A stretch of DNA of 64,000 bases from Sambucus nigra (lineage: Eukaryota > Streptophyta > Magnoliopsida > Dipsacales > Adoxaceae): NCBI GenBank assembly GCA_949130495.1, contig OX422221.1:151943741-152007740 (forward strand), in the 5' to 3' direction. This document shows, one piece after another, positions 54,720-64,000 of this stretch (position 1 is its first letter; each line of letters starts with the position of its first letter). The notes under the pieces are model-generated. The model had not been told where the DNA came from, did not search any database, and saw only the letters and a list, made by a program, of their open reading frames with translations. A program made the translations under genes and the position numbers.

Positions 54720-55040
54720 TGTTTTTTTGGAGAGTTTTAAAATAAGTCAGTAAAGTTGGTGTGTGAAAGCTTGTGGTTGTTGGTATATAATAGTCATACC
54801 AGTTGGTATTTAATAGTCATATATGTTGGTGCTTAATAGTCATACCTATTGAGTATTTAATAGTCATACATGTTGGTATTTGATAGTCATACCTATTGGT
54901 ATTTACTAGTCGCACCATTTCAGAATAGATTAAGACTGATAAATTCAACAATCGTGATTCTTAAGACACAACCTTTCATTTCCTATAATTTTCAGAGATA
55001 CAAAAATGATCTTATCCGTTTTGTACATAGAAACAGAATT
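54720..55040 (+). mobile_element. 5' LTR of element F
   Basis: Aligned with 61430-61798 from TTTTAAAATAAG onward. It lacks about 100 bases (after ACAACCTTTCATTTCCTATAA) that in the 3' LTR contain the TATA box, so it probably cannot drive transcription. No PBS can be found after it. Confidence 0.7.
54779..54917 (+). repeat. Six tandem 23-24 bp subrepeats in the F 5' LTR
   Basis: Consensus GTTGGTATTTAATAGTCATA followed by 3-4 variable bases. The 3' LTR has four copies (61484-61575). Confidence 0.85.
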
Positions 55041-55365
55041 AGAACTTGATTGTCTGTTCTTCACTGTTACATCCAAGGGCTGTCTTAAAACATACAATTT
55101 ACAGATAGTGCAATTGCTTCATTTTAACTTGAGTATAGATTTACGGATTCCCATTTGTAAACCAAATGATCTTGGTGGGGTAAATACCGTACTTATGAAA
55201 GTGGCATCACGCCTTGATGTTTTCATATTTAATTTGAAGTTCAACAAAGTTGTATTCAGAAGTTTATATTGTTGTATTGAAGTTAACATTATTGTTATAA
55301 ATAGAAAAGTTTCATTTCTCCCATTGCATACATATTTTCCAAGAATCTAACTTTAGTATTTCAAA

Positions 55366-56130
55366 ATGGCAGACTCTTCCAAATCATTTCAACAAATAAC
55401 AGAAGGCTTTGTCAAGTTGGACCATTTTGATGGTGGTAATTTTCTGCATTGGCAGAAAAAGGTTCATTTTCTTCTAACAACATTGAAGATTGTGTATGTC
55501 TTGTGAGAAGAGAAACCAACTGAAGAAGAAAATGAAAATGTGGAACAGACTAGGAAACACACAAAATGGGAGACCAATGATTACCTCTGTCATGGTTACA
55601 TTCTCAATGAACTTGCTGATAGATTATTCGACTTATATTAAAATGTTGGGCTAAAAAAGACTTATGGGACAAATTGGAGACCAAATATCTTACGGAAGAC
55701 GCTACAAGTAATAAGTTTCTTATCTTTCAGTTTTTAAGTTTTAAATTACATGATAATACGCCCGTGCTAGAACAATTTCATGACATCCAACGCATCTTAA
55801 ATCATTGCAAACTTGAAAATTTCAATATGGATGATAATGTAATTGTTTCCGCCATAATTGAAAAACTTCCTCCTTTATGGAAAGATTATAAGAAAGAACT
55901 CAAAAACAAAAAGGAAGATATTTCACTTGAAGAATTAGAGACTCATTTAAGAATTGAACAAGAGTCTCGAATTCTAAATGGTAAAGAGGAACATGAAAAT
56001 TCTATTTCTAAGGTCCATATGGTGGAGGAAGTAAAGGTGCAAAAATTTGGCAATCATGGAAAGAATAGCAAGCGGAAGAATTTTTCAAACAATTCTAATT
56101 AAAAAAAATAAGAAAGGAAATTTCTTTCAT
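55366..56130 (+). pseudogene. gag: Gag of element F, broken
   Basis: Starts at ATG 55366 (MADSSKSFQQITEGFVKLDHF) and runs 46 codons to a TGA, then continues in frame (EEKPTEEENENVEQTRKHTK) to another stop near 55640. A frame change then leads to WDKLETKYLTEDA and the RILNHCKLENFNMDDNVIV..IIEKLPPLWKDYKKEL part typical of the UBN2 Gag domain. The C-terminus is lysine-rich. The zinc knuckle (about 56120-56165) reads HCNKPGHFKKDF, with only one of three cysteines left. It would form the particle core in an intact relative. Confidence 0.85.
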
Positions 56131-56710
56131 TGCAATAAACCAGGTCATTTCAAGAAGGATTTTCGTGAGTTCAAGCAACTAAAAGAAATAGAAGGGTCAT
56201 TAGACACAAAGAAAAAATTTACTTCTATTATATCCGAGGCTAATATTCGTGGAGAAAATAAGTCTTGGTGGATTAATTTTGGTGCCACAAGGCATGTATG
56301 CAAGGACAAGAACTTGTTATCTACCTATGAAACTGTGGAATGAGATGTTCTCTTTATGGGAAATTCTTCAACTGTTGCAGTTAAAGGCAAAGGGAGAGTG
56401 GATATCGAATTCACTTTCGGAAAAATTCTTAGTCTCACCAATGTTTTTCATGTTCCTGATGTTAGGAAAAAATTGGATTATGGAAGTCTTCTTAACAAGT
56501 TTGGCTTTAAACTTGTATTTGATTCATACAAATTTATTCTTACTAAATATGGTACATTTGTAGGAAAATGTTATTTGTATGAGGTCATGTTTAAGCTCAA
56601 CATCAATGAAAAAGATTCTTCTACTTATATCGTTGGCTGTCTTTCATTATGGCATATTCCTTTAGGACATATTAATACAAAGAAAATGCATTTCATGGTT
56701 AATAATTCCT
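56131..56710 (+). pseudogene. pol: Protease and GAG-pre-integrase region of element F
   Basis: WWINFGATRHVC (about 56266-56301) corresponds to the aspartic protease motif WxxDSGA with the catalytic Asp now Asn and Ser now Phe. A stop follows at 56341, then the frame resumes with GNSSTVAVKGKGRVDI and LTNVFHVPDVRKKL. The pre-integrase zinc-binding motif LWHIPLGHINTKKM is at about 56648-56690. A stop at 56710 closes the piece. The dead protease alone would prevent particle maturation. Confidence 0.85.
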
Positions 56711-57535
56711 AGATATGAGAATGACATGAATGAAAAATGTAAAATATGCATGCAAACAATAATAACAAGATTACTTTTTCCAAAAATAGAAAAAACTACA
56801 TCTTTGTTGGAATTAGTACATGGTGATGTTTGTGATTTGCATGGAACAGCTACTATAGACGGTAGTAAATATTTTGCTACATATATCGATGACTTTTCAA
56901 AATATTGTTACATATTTAAACTCTAAAGATGATGTGCTTAATGAACTTGAAAATCAATGTGATACTAAAATCAAATGTCTTAGATCTGATCAAGATGGTG
57001 AATGTGACTTTCCTCAATTTTTTGAAGATATGGGTATTATATATGAAGTTAATGCACCTTATACACCAAAACAAAATGGATTAGCAGAAAGAAAAAATAG
57101 GACACTAATTGAAATAGTTAATGCTATGCTTTCTTACTATGGTTTAAATAAAGGTTTTTGGAGAGAATCACTTTTAACTTCGTGTCATATAATAAGAAAA
57201 CTCCTTATGAATTATGGAAGAATAGAAAACCTAATTTGTCTTAGCTTAAGGTTTGGGGTTGTAGAGCTATTATAGGACTACCTAAAACTAAGAGAAAGAA
57301 ATTAATAAGTAAAGGGGTTAAATGTATTTTCATAGGTTATGCACAACATAGTAAAGCTTGTAGAATTATGATTACTCAACCTAATGATTCTGTTGAGGAA
57401 AATACTATAATTGAGTTTAGAGATGCAACTTTTATGAATAAAAGGTTTTCTTCTATTCCTAGAATAAATAATAAAAAAAAACGTAAATACTCATGCACAA
57501 TTAAATGATACACCGCTAGTAGAACTAGAAGAGAT
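56711..57535 (+). pseudogene. pol: Integrase of element F, broken
   Basis: The core DDE positions can still be seen: LELVHGDVCDLHG (first Asp), YFATYIDDFSKYCY, then after a stop and frame change KIKCLRSDQDGEC (second Asp) and TPKQNGLAERKNRT (Glu). The C-terminal part has LISKGVKCIFIGYA (about 57300-57345), typical of copia integrase ends. At least two frame changes interrupt it. The Harbinger-like element inserted downstream, between integrase and reverse transcriptase. Confidence 0.85.
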
Positions 57536-57646
57536 TAAAAAAAAGTAAAAGACCTAGAAAAGAAAAGAGCTTTGGTCCTGACTTAGTAGTCTATCTTGTT
57601 GAAGTAACTAGAGACACACCTTGTAATCAATTTTCTTTTACTCTTA

Positions 57647-59361
57647 GGGTGCGTTTGATACACCATATTTGCCATGGCAAATGGTATTTGCCCACAAATT
57701 TGCCATGTTTTGTAGTGTTTGATAAGCAAATTTTCCGTAGGCAAATTTTGCCCGAATCAACTCACATGACCCTTATTTGCCTAAAAATGTGGGAAAAAAT
57801 TTCTTTGGTCATTTGGAGAGAAATCTTTGCCATGGCATTTGCCTATAAATGTGGAAAAGATTTTGTAAAATGTTTATTTTTTATAACCGTTTTTAAATAA
57901 ATATTTTAGTTATTTTTTTTTCACTTATCTTTTTTTAAATAAAAATAAATATTTCTCGTTATTTTTTGTTAAAAAAACCTGACACAATTTTTATTAAAAA
58001 AATGGACATTTTGAAAAACTGAACATTTTTTCATAAAAAAAATGTTGGATATATCTAAAATTGTAAAATTTCTCCAACCTTTTTTTTTTCAAAAACAATA
58101 ATTTTTTTAGGACATTTTTTAATAGGGTTCTATAAAAATTTTGCATCGTTTTCATAAACAACACGTTCAAAATTATTTATAACATTTTTTTTTAAAGTAT
58201 TACAAAAAATTGTTTTCTAAAAAAGTAAAATAGTACTGTTTTTGTTTTTTTTTAAATTGGATGTTATTTTAATTAAAAAATAACTGTACATTTTTTAAAA
58301 CAAAAATATTTGGATGTATTTTTTGAAAACTTTATTCATTATAAGACAATTTTTCTTTTATAAAATATGACTTTATAAAAAGTTTATACCATTTTTATAA
58401 ATAAAAAGTTGGACCGTTTTTATAATGTTTCAAGAAAAAATGTTACAAAAATTGTTTTATAAAATAGTCATAAAAAATTGTTTTCATTTTTTTAAACTGG
58501 AAGTTATTTTAATTAAGAAAAAAAGTTGGACATTTTTTTAAATTGCTAGATTTAACTTAAAAACATTTTTTTTATAAATATAAACTTTTATAAAACTTTT
58601 ATAAAGTTATGTTAAAAGTGTTTTTTTTTATTGTTAAAATTCCATCAAATATTTTTTAATATACATTTAGTCCAATTTTTTTTTTATTGTTGTGTTCCAT
58701 GGTTGCCTAGGAAATAATTTAATTAACTAGTCATTAGAATGTAACTTTCGTTCCTATGGGTCTTTTTAAAACAATTCCACGACATTATCAATGGGTCTTT
58801 TTATAATAATTTTGTCAATGATCGATTATCAACAAGTCATTTTAATTTCAATAGATTTTGTCCAAATGAATGTGCTCTCATCCAAAACAAATTTTGTCCA
58901 AATAAATGCTATTTTAAGAAGTTTAAAATGAATACAGGTGTACAAGACAGTAACTATGCGCAACTAAATTTTTTTTGGGTTCATCCATATTCAAAGGAGG
59001 CATCCGACTTCACTCGCCGCCGAAATTACATTGTCAATCCTGAAAATGAAAATTAAAATGTAAGTAAGGGGAATTGGTTATAACGCAAATGTGAAAAATC
59101 GCATGAATTTGCCAATATTATGTTGGCAAAGTTTGTATTTGCCAAGATAAATTTGGACTATCAAACACCATGAGTAGGCAAATAAGTGTCTGTCAGCGTG
59201 CAAATAAAGTCTATCAAACACAAAAAGTTGGCAAATATAGTTTTTTCCAGCGTGCAAATAAAGCCTATCAAACAGCACGAAATCATCTTTGTCATAGCAA
59301 ATTTTGCCCGGACAAAATTTGCCATTCTAACACTTTTGCCCAATGTGTATCAAACGGACCC
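57647..59361. mobile_element. Non-autonomous PIF/Harbinger-like element
   Basis: 1715 bp between TTA duplications (57644-57646 and 59362-59364). The terminal inverted repeats are GGGTGCGTTTGATACAC and GGGTCCGTTTGATACAC (16 of 17 match). A TTA/TAA 3-bp duplication plus GGG..GTTTG tips is the PIF/Harbinger/Tourist pattern. There is no transposase-like open frame. Both ends are crowded with GCAAAT/ATTTGCC motifs in both orientations, plausible transposase binding sites. The centre is T- and A-rich with a loose internal duplication (about 58150-58310 and 58380-58545). The F reading frame (FTL..SVETNPQTY) is continuous across the element and one TTA, which supports the boundaries. Confidence 0.8.
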
Positions 59362-59364
59362 TTA

Positions 59365-60101
59365 GTGTTGAAACAAATCCACAAACTTATAGTGAGGCAA
59401 TTAAGTCGATAGATTCCGCATTTTGGAACGAAGCCATAAATGATGAAATGGATTCAATCATGGGAAATAAAACTTGGAATTTAGTAGAATTAGCTCCAGG
59501 ATCTAAACCCATCAAGTGTAGATGGATTTTTAAAAAGAAAATGAACGTATATGGAAAAATTAATGAATCCAAGGCTAGATTGGTTGCGAAAGGTTTTACA
59601 CAAAAAGAGGGAATTGATTATTTTGATACCTATGCACCAATTGCTAGAACTTCTACCATTAAAGTTTTGATTGCATTATCATCTATATATAATTTTGAAA
59701 TTCATCAAATGGATGTAAAAAATACCATTTTAAAGAGTGGCTTAGAAGAAGAAATTTACATGGAACAACCTGAAGGGTTTGTTATGCCTGAACAAGAACA
59801 TAAAGTATGTAAACTTATTCAGTCCTTATATGGCCTAAAACAAGCACATAAACAATGGCATAAAAAATTTGATAAAGTCTTCATTTCTTATGGTTTTAAA
59901 ATTCATGAATTTGATAAGTGTGTTTATAGTAAATTCGCTAATGGTAAAGGCGTGAGCATTTGTTTTTATGAAGATGACATGTTAATTCTTGGCACTGATT
60001 TAGAAAGCATTAATAATACAAAGTGTTTTATGTCTTCTAAACTTGATATGAAAGATATGGGTGTGGTTGATGTCATATTAGGAATGAGAGTAACAAGATA
60101 A
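59365..60101 (+). pseudogene. pol: Reverse transcriptase of element F, inactivated
   Basis: A long open frame with the copia RT order: SAFWNEAINDEMDSI, WNLVELAPGSKPIKCRWIFK, KARLVAKGFTQKEGIDYFDT, APIARTSTIKVLIAL, HQMDVKN (first catalytic Asp), EEEIYMEQPEGFV, QSLYGLKQAHKQWHKKF. The catalytic box normally YVDD reads FYEDDMLILG, with Val replaced by Glu next to the two Asp residues. The DVKNTIL stretch normally reads DVKTAFL-like, a further change near the active site. A stop at 60099 ends the frame just after ILGMRVTR. Confidence 0.9.
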
Positions 60102-60908
60102 GATAAAAATATAATTCTCACTCAATCTCATTATGTTGAGATAATTGTAAAGAAATTTAATCAGTTTGACTGCACACTTATTAGTACTCCTTTTGAACCA
60201 CGGCTAAAAATGATCCCTAATACTGGTAGAGCTATTTCACAATTGGAATATGCAAAAGTAATTGGTAGTTTAATGTATGCCATGACATGTACTCGACCTG
60301 ATATTGCATATGTTGTTGCTAAGTTAAGTAGATATACTAGTAATCCAAGTTTATTGCATTGGCATGTTGTTAATAGAATATTAAGATATTTAAAAGGAAC
60401 TATGGACTACGATATATACTATAGTGGATATCCTTCAGTATTATAATGTTTTTCTGATGCCAGTTAGATAACTAAGCTGGAGGATCATTCCTCAACAAGT
60501 GGATGAATTTTTACAGTTGGTGGAGGAGTTGTTTCTTGGGGATCAAAGAAACAGACTTGTATAGCTGATTTTACAATAGCAATTGAGTTTGAAGAGGTAG
60601 AATGTTTAAGGAATTTGTTAATTGAAATTGTAGTTTGGCCAAAACCAATGCATGCAATATCCATACATTGTGATAGCGAGTCTACACTTTCCAGAGATTA
60701 TAGTAAAGTATACGATGGAAAATCTAGACATATTGTCCTGAGATATAGTTATGTAAGGAAAATGATTACAAATAGTGTAATCTTAGTAGATTATGTAAAA
60801 TCAAGTCAAAACTTAGCTGATTCATTTATGAAAGGTATTGCAAGAGAACTGGTGTCTAAGACAACATTGGGGATGGGACTAAAGCCCATTAACAATAATC
60901 ACTCTTGA
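60102..60908 (+). pseudogene. pol: RT connection and RNase H region of element F, broken
   Basis: Contains QLEYAKVIGSLMYAMTCTRPDIAYVV and PSLLHWHVVNRILRYLKGT (about 60240-60405), the usual text before copia RNase H. After stops near 60444 and 60466 come IFTVGGGVVSWGSKKQT and HCDSESTLS (about 60667), then RHIVLRYSYVR and LADSFMKGIARE toward the end (stop 60906). Several stops break it. It would remove the RNA strand during cDNA synthesis in an intact element. Confidence 0.85.
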
Positions 60909-61414
60909 TGGAAACTCAAATTTATACTTGAAATATTCAAGTCACAAGTTCAATGATTAAAGTAAATCATATGATGTGATTGTAAGCACTATAAAATCAA
61001 ACATCCCAAAGATAAATGTTTAGATAATTTAATGAATAATGAATGAGGATGAGTTTGATCTTAATAGACTTTTGGTGTTTTATTTACGTGGACACCTATG
61101 ATAGTCTACCTATATGCGTGTGGAAGTGGTGTCGCTTCCTATTAGAATTGGGCTTGACTCTAAAGCATGCATGGAATCTAGGTATAGACACAAGGCCTAG
61201 TACATGTGTCGGCTTATATGGATAATCAGTGACTAAAAGATTTGTGCATGTAGACAAGTCCGGCTTATCAATATAGATTGATAGTTCAAAGACAAGTCTA
61301 CTATACTTTCATGGTTAGCCTTCACGAATCTTCATAGGGTATTGAATCAAGTCATGAGACACCAATATTATACACATTCGTACAGACAATCAAAAATTTA
61401 CAAAACTTATTTTG

Positions 61415-61429
61415 AAAATGGTGGAGGAA
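61415..61429 (+). other. Polypurine tract of element F
   Basis: AAAATGGTGGAGGAA immediately before TGTTGGATATTTTT of the 3' LTR. Confidence 0.8.
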
Positions 61430-61798
61430 TGTTGGATATTTTTAAAATAAGTGAGTAAAAGTTAGTGTGTGAAAGCTTGTGACTGTTGGTATATTATAGT
61501 CATAACTGTTGGTACTTAATAGTCATACTTGTTGGTGTTTAAGAGTCATACCTCTTAGTATTTAACAACCACACCATTTAGAAATAGATTAAGACTACTA
61601 TATTCAACCGTCATGACTCTTGAGACACAACCTTTAATTTGCTATAAATAAAGGCTACCAATTTTGAAATTGGAAATAATTCATATTAACCCAGTTTCAG
61701 ATTTTCCAACCTCTGCAATTACTCACTTATAATTTTAAGTAGATACAAAAATTATCGGATTTGGTTTTGTTCACAAAAATAGAATAAGCGATACGTCG
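61430..61798 (+). mobile_element. 3' LTR of element F
   Basis: Starts TGTTGGATATTTTTAAAATA and holds four subrepeats (61484-61575) and a TATA box TATAAATA (61643-61650). Its right boundary with G is uncertain within about 20 bases. Confidence 0.7.
61643..61650 (+). promoter_or_regulatory. TATA box of the F 3' LTR
   Basis: GCTATAAATAAAGG, about 70 bases after the subrepeats. Absent from the 5' LTR. Confidence 0.6.
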
Positions 61799-62810
61799 TG
61801 AATATTGCATTTTTCACCCGTTAATTTATGCATTTTTAGGCCCCTCGGGTACCGTAATTGCAATAATTAAGCGCGTTAATTACACAACCTCCATTTTATG
61901 TGATAATGTGTCATTTGAGGTACTATTGAGTGGTTGTATGTGTTAAGATGCTTAGTAAGAAGTTTTGTTGCATTCCGGTAAAGTTTCATTTAAGTTCCCA
62001 TGTTCAAGGGCAATTCAATAATTTTAAACTTTGGTATTTTTTACCAAATTTTTCACGGAAGTTGTATCTCTAAGGTCAAGATTTGCGTTGCCATGAACGG
62101 TAGTCGAATTGGAATCGAAACAAAAATTCCACGGACCTTTAATCGGGGAATAATTATAAGTAATTTAATTATTATTTTAATATACTAACAATCTAATTCA
62201 TTCCTTCCATGTCCTTCTTCTCTTTTCTTACAGCTAAATCAAATTGCAATTTTGGTGCCATGCTCTGGTTTGGTTTTGTCCAAAATTGGATCCTTTCATC
62301 CAAAATTGGAGGTTGGGTTTTGTTACGCGCATATCAAAATGGATCCTAGGATATCCAATTTTGGAAATGGACCTCGGTCTTAAGATCTAATGCAAGCACT
62401 TAATTAGTTGGGTTTTATCTCAGTTTGTGCTTGTAGTAGCTGGGTCTTGGCTTAAAACTCAAATGTAGATGGTTCCCCATCTGGGACATACACGATAACG
62501 GTGGGTCTTCGTAAAATAGTTATTGGCCATTACACGCAAATGGGTCTCGGCATCACCACGTATATGCAGGCCATGGTTTTTAGTTTTGCTAAATTCATTT
62601 GTACCTTATCATAATAATCATTCATGGTGGGATTTGGCCTTGAGCATATTAAGATTGATCCTTACCTGGGTCTCGGCTTGTATAGAAATGGATTGGAAGC
62701 GAAGTGGGTCTCGGCATTTTACACACCGTCATGGCTGGCCATGAAATGGAGGTCGTGGCCTTGATTTTGTTGGAATTTACTGGCTAGGGGAGAATCACAA
62801 AGTATCAGGT

Positions 62811-62896
62811 TCGAATCGATTAGGAAAACAAGCGTTTTGAGGCAGTTATCATGTCCCATGTTTTCGAATCGATTCGGACACCTTCGAATCGATTTG
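62811..62896. repeat. Three CGAATCGATT palindromes in LTR G
   Basis: TTCGAATCGATTAGG (62810), TTTCGAATCGATTCGG (62862) and TTCGAATCGATTTGG (62883). This is the same palindrome as in unrelated element D. Confidence 0.85.
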
Positions 62897-62949
62897 GTCC
62901 CTTATTTTCAGATTTCATTTTATTACAATTATGCCATTTTGGGGTTTTG

Positions 62950-62957
62950 TATAAATA
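62950..62957 (+). promoter_or_regulatory. TATA box of LTR G
   Basis: TATAAATA within TTTTGTATAAATACAAC, followed by a pyrimidine/purine-rich leader and the donor-like GTAAGTGTT at 63063. Confidence 0.55.
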
Positions 62958-63062
62958 CAACTTTCTCTCACTTTGAGAAATAGATATCCTTTAAATTATT
63001 TTAGGGTCAGGGTTTTGAGAGCTCATTTTCTCCCTTATTTGGGTTTGCCTCATTTGTGGATT

Positions 63063-63071
63063 GTAAGTGTT
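63063..63071 (+). promoter_or_regulatory. GTAAGTGTT splice-donor-like motif in LTR G
   Basis: About 110 bases after the TATA box, the position at which A, B and D carry GCAAGTG(T/G)TT. Confidence 0.35.
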
Positions 63072-63790
63072 CTATTCATTACCCCTACCAATTAATTTAG
63101 TTGTAATTCCTTATTTTCTTGCTTTGTCATTTATTTACAAGCTTTCTACTGCATATTTCTTACTTTATATTTATTTATTGCCTATAGAAATTATTGTAGT
63201 GTATTTATTTCTTACTTTAATTATTAATTAGTTATTTAATTAGTTTATTCATGTGTAGTGAGTGGTTAAATAGAGCTTGGGCCGTGTGTCTACCATTGAA
63301 GGGTGTCGAACTCTGGAAATTAGGTTTTGTGTAAAATCACATTTAATTGAAACCTCGCGTATTAAAATTGATTTATTATGAGTTTAACTTTCTTTGTCAT
63401 GCAACATTAGTATTCATAGCGATAACCCGATTTTAATCCGTGTGTGACCATTTTGAATTAAATGTTTTATCTCGCAACTTTGAGTTAAATTTCTTCTTGC
63501 GTGATGTTTATGATTAACAAAAAATGTTCAGTTAAATATTTTTGAACCGAAATTCTAATTATTAGTTGGTTAGCCCATGGCAGGGACGCGATCTCGACTC
63601 TCGTTTTATTAATTCCTGTTTAGCTTTAACTTCTTAATTTTTTACCTTTTCTTTTAGACCAACCTATCACCTTTATATTTTTATTCTTGAAGTAACAAAT
63701 CAATTAAGTATAAACGACATTCCATGTGGATTCGATCCCTACTTTCCGCTACACTTCCATTAGTGTACCAAGTTGTGGTATTTGTTTTGT

Positions 63791-63842
63791 ATGAGGCGTA
63801 AACACCCAACAACATTTTTTAAATATAAAGTTTACGCCTCAT
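63791..63842 (+). other. Hairpin at the 3' end of LTR G, next to the PBS
   Basis: ATGAGGCGTAAAC (63791-63803) and GTTTACGCCTCAT (63830-63842) form a perfect 13-bp stem with a 26-base loop, six bases before the PBS. Confidence 0.85.
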
Positions 63843-63848
63843 GAAAAA

Positions 63849-63866
63849 TGACGCCATTACCGGGGA
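63849..63866 (+). other. Primer-binding site of element G
   Basis: TGACGCCATTACCGGGGA. Compared with TGGCGCCGTTGTCGGGGA in C it differs at four positions, all G/A or C/T transitions. Plus-strand orientation means the element continues beyond 64000. Confidence 0.7.
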
Positions 63867-64000
63867 GTGTGTTTTAGATTGTAACTGTTTAATCATTTCG
63901 TAGTATTTTTTCTTTTATATTTTTATTCTTTGTTTTAACCTTATTTGTCGGATATCATATTTGAACGCTAAGAAACTTTGATTCGCGATTTCTCACTTTC
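63867..64000 (+). other. Start of the internal leader of element G
   Basis: T-rich text after the PBS, with no coding region before the window ends. Confidence 0.5.

Larger units (their letters stand above)
54720..61798 (+). mobile_element. Element F: decayed Ty1/copia element
   Basis: Terminal repeats (54720-55040 and 61430-61798) flank gag, protease, integrase, RT and RNase H remnants in the copia order, with a PIF/Harbinger-like element inside (57647-59361). The PPT AAAATGGTGGAGGAA directly precedes the 3' LTR. Gag text (LDHFDGGNFLHWQKKVHFLL) resembles Tork/Tnt1-type elements. Stops, frameshifts, changed catalytic residues and a missing PBS show it is dead. Its exact 3' end and TSD could not be fixed. 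Confidence 0.85.
61799..63846 (+). mobile_element. 5' LTR of element G, a Tat-like Ty3/gypsy element
   Basis: It is followed directly by the PBS-like TGACGCCATTACCGGGGA, a decayed form of the Tat/Athila-type PBS seen in C. The U5 block GTGGATTCGATCCCTACTTT..CGCTACACTT (about 63728-63757) matches a block in C's LTR. Three GAATCGATT palindromes (62811-62896) precede a TATA box. The GGGTCT-CGGC phrase recurs four times at 62443-62715. The start is placed at TGAATATTGC by resemblance to Tat/Ogre-type LTR starts and is approximate. Confidence 0.65.

Noticed and set aside
54720..55365. Search for a PBS after the F 5' LTR
   Set aside because: No TGGTATCAGAGC-like string was found between about 55030 and the gag ATG. 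The site appears lost with the deletion and decay there.
57647..57654. hAT-type 8-bp duplication around the element in F
   Set aside because: The 8-base flanks TTACTCTT and TAGTGTTG do not match, whereas TTA on both sides matches exactly and restores the F reading frame.

Overview
The window looks like plant nuclear DNA, a gene-poor and repeat-rich stretch. Almost all of it is LTR retrotransposons of plant types (SIRE-like Ty1/copia, Tekay/Del-like and Tat-like Ty3/gypsy), with a PIF/Harbinger-like DNA element, a fold-back element and many (TA)n tracts. I recognise no host gene, tRNA, rRNA or CRISPR array. Nothing narrows the plant to a family or species. Assignments come from LTR ends, target-site duplications (TSDs), primer-binding sites (PBS), polypurine tracts (PPT) and recognisable Gag/Pol motifs.

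Layout. 1-2661 is the 3' part of a gypsy LTR (element A, plus). 2662-4524 is non-coding with a fold-back element. 4525-50144 is one SIRE-like copia element on the minus strand (TSD AGAGT on both sides), blown up by later insertions. Its 3' LTR (4525-8658) holds a gypsy solo LTR, H (5098-7692). Its 3' non-coding tail holds a Tat-like element, C (9396-30051, minus). C is itself split at its first coding ATG by element B (13910-28325, plus, TSD ATGCT), whose 2.83-kb U3-plus-tail unit is repeated four times before a full LTR. The B/C/copia junction region is tandemly triplicated (three 2.97-kb copies, 28254-37172). The copia gag is split by a very young Tekay-like element, D (37701-47116, minus, TSD CCTTT), with 3.85-kb LTRs and only 1.7 kb of internal DNA. 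Without these insertions the copia element would be a gag-only, pol-less element of about 7 kb.

50150-54719 holds a small LTR (E, 51006-51327, minus) with a PBS, then AT-rich DNA without a recognisable gene. 54720-61798 is a decayed copia element F (plus) with gag, protease, integrase, reverse transcriptase and RNase H remnants, interrupted by a 1.7-kb PIF/Harbinger-like element with TTA duplications. 61799-63846 is the LTR of a second Tat-like element G (plus), whose PBS at 63849 runs toward the window end.

The signals most worth following are not genes. (1) Clusters of short TCGA-centred palindromes lie in six LTR families, and unrelated families share the same palindrome. (2) A roughly 65-base stem-loop module shared by B and D has compensating changes in its outer stem. 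(3) A conserved splice-donor-like motif (GAG|GCAAGTG, or GTAAGTG) lies in several LTR leaders. (4) The B array and the triplication show retrotransposon ends turning into satellite-like tandem DNA.
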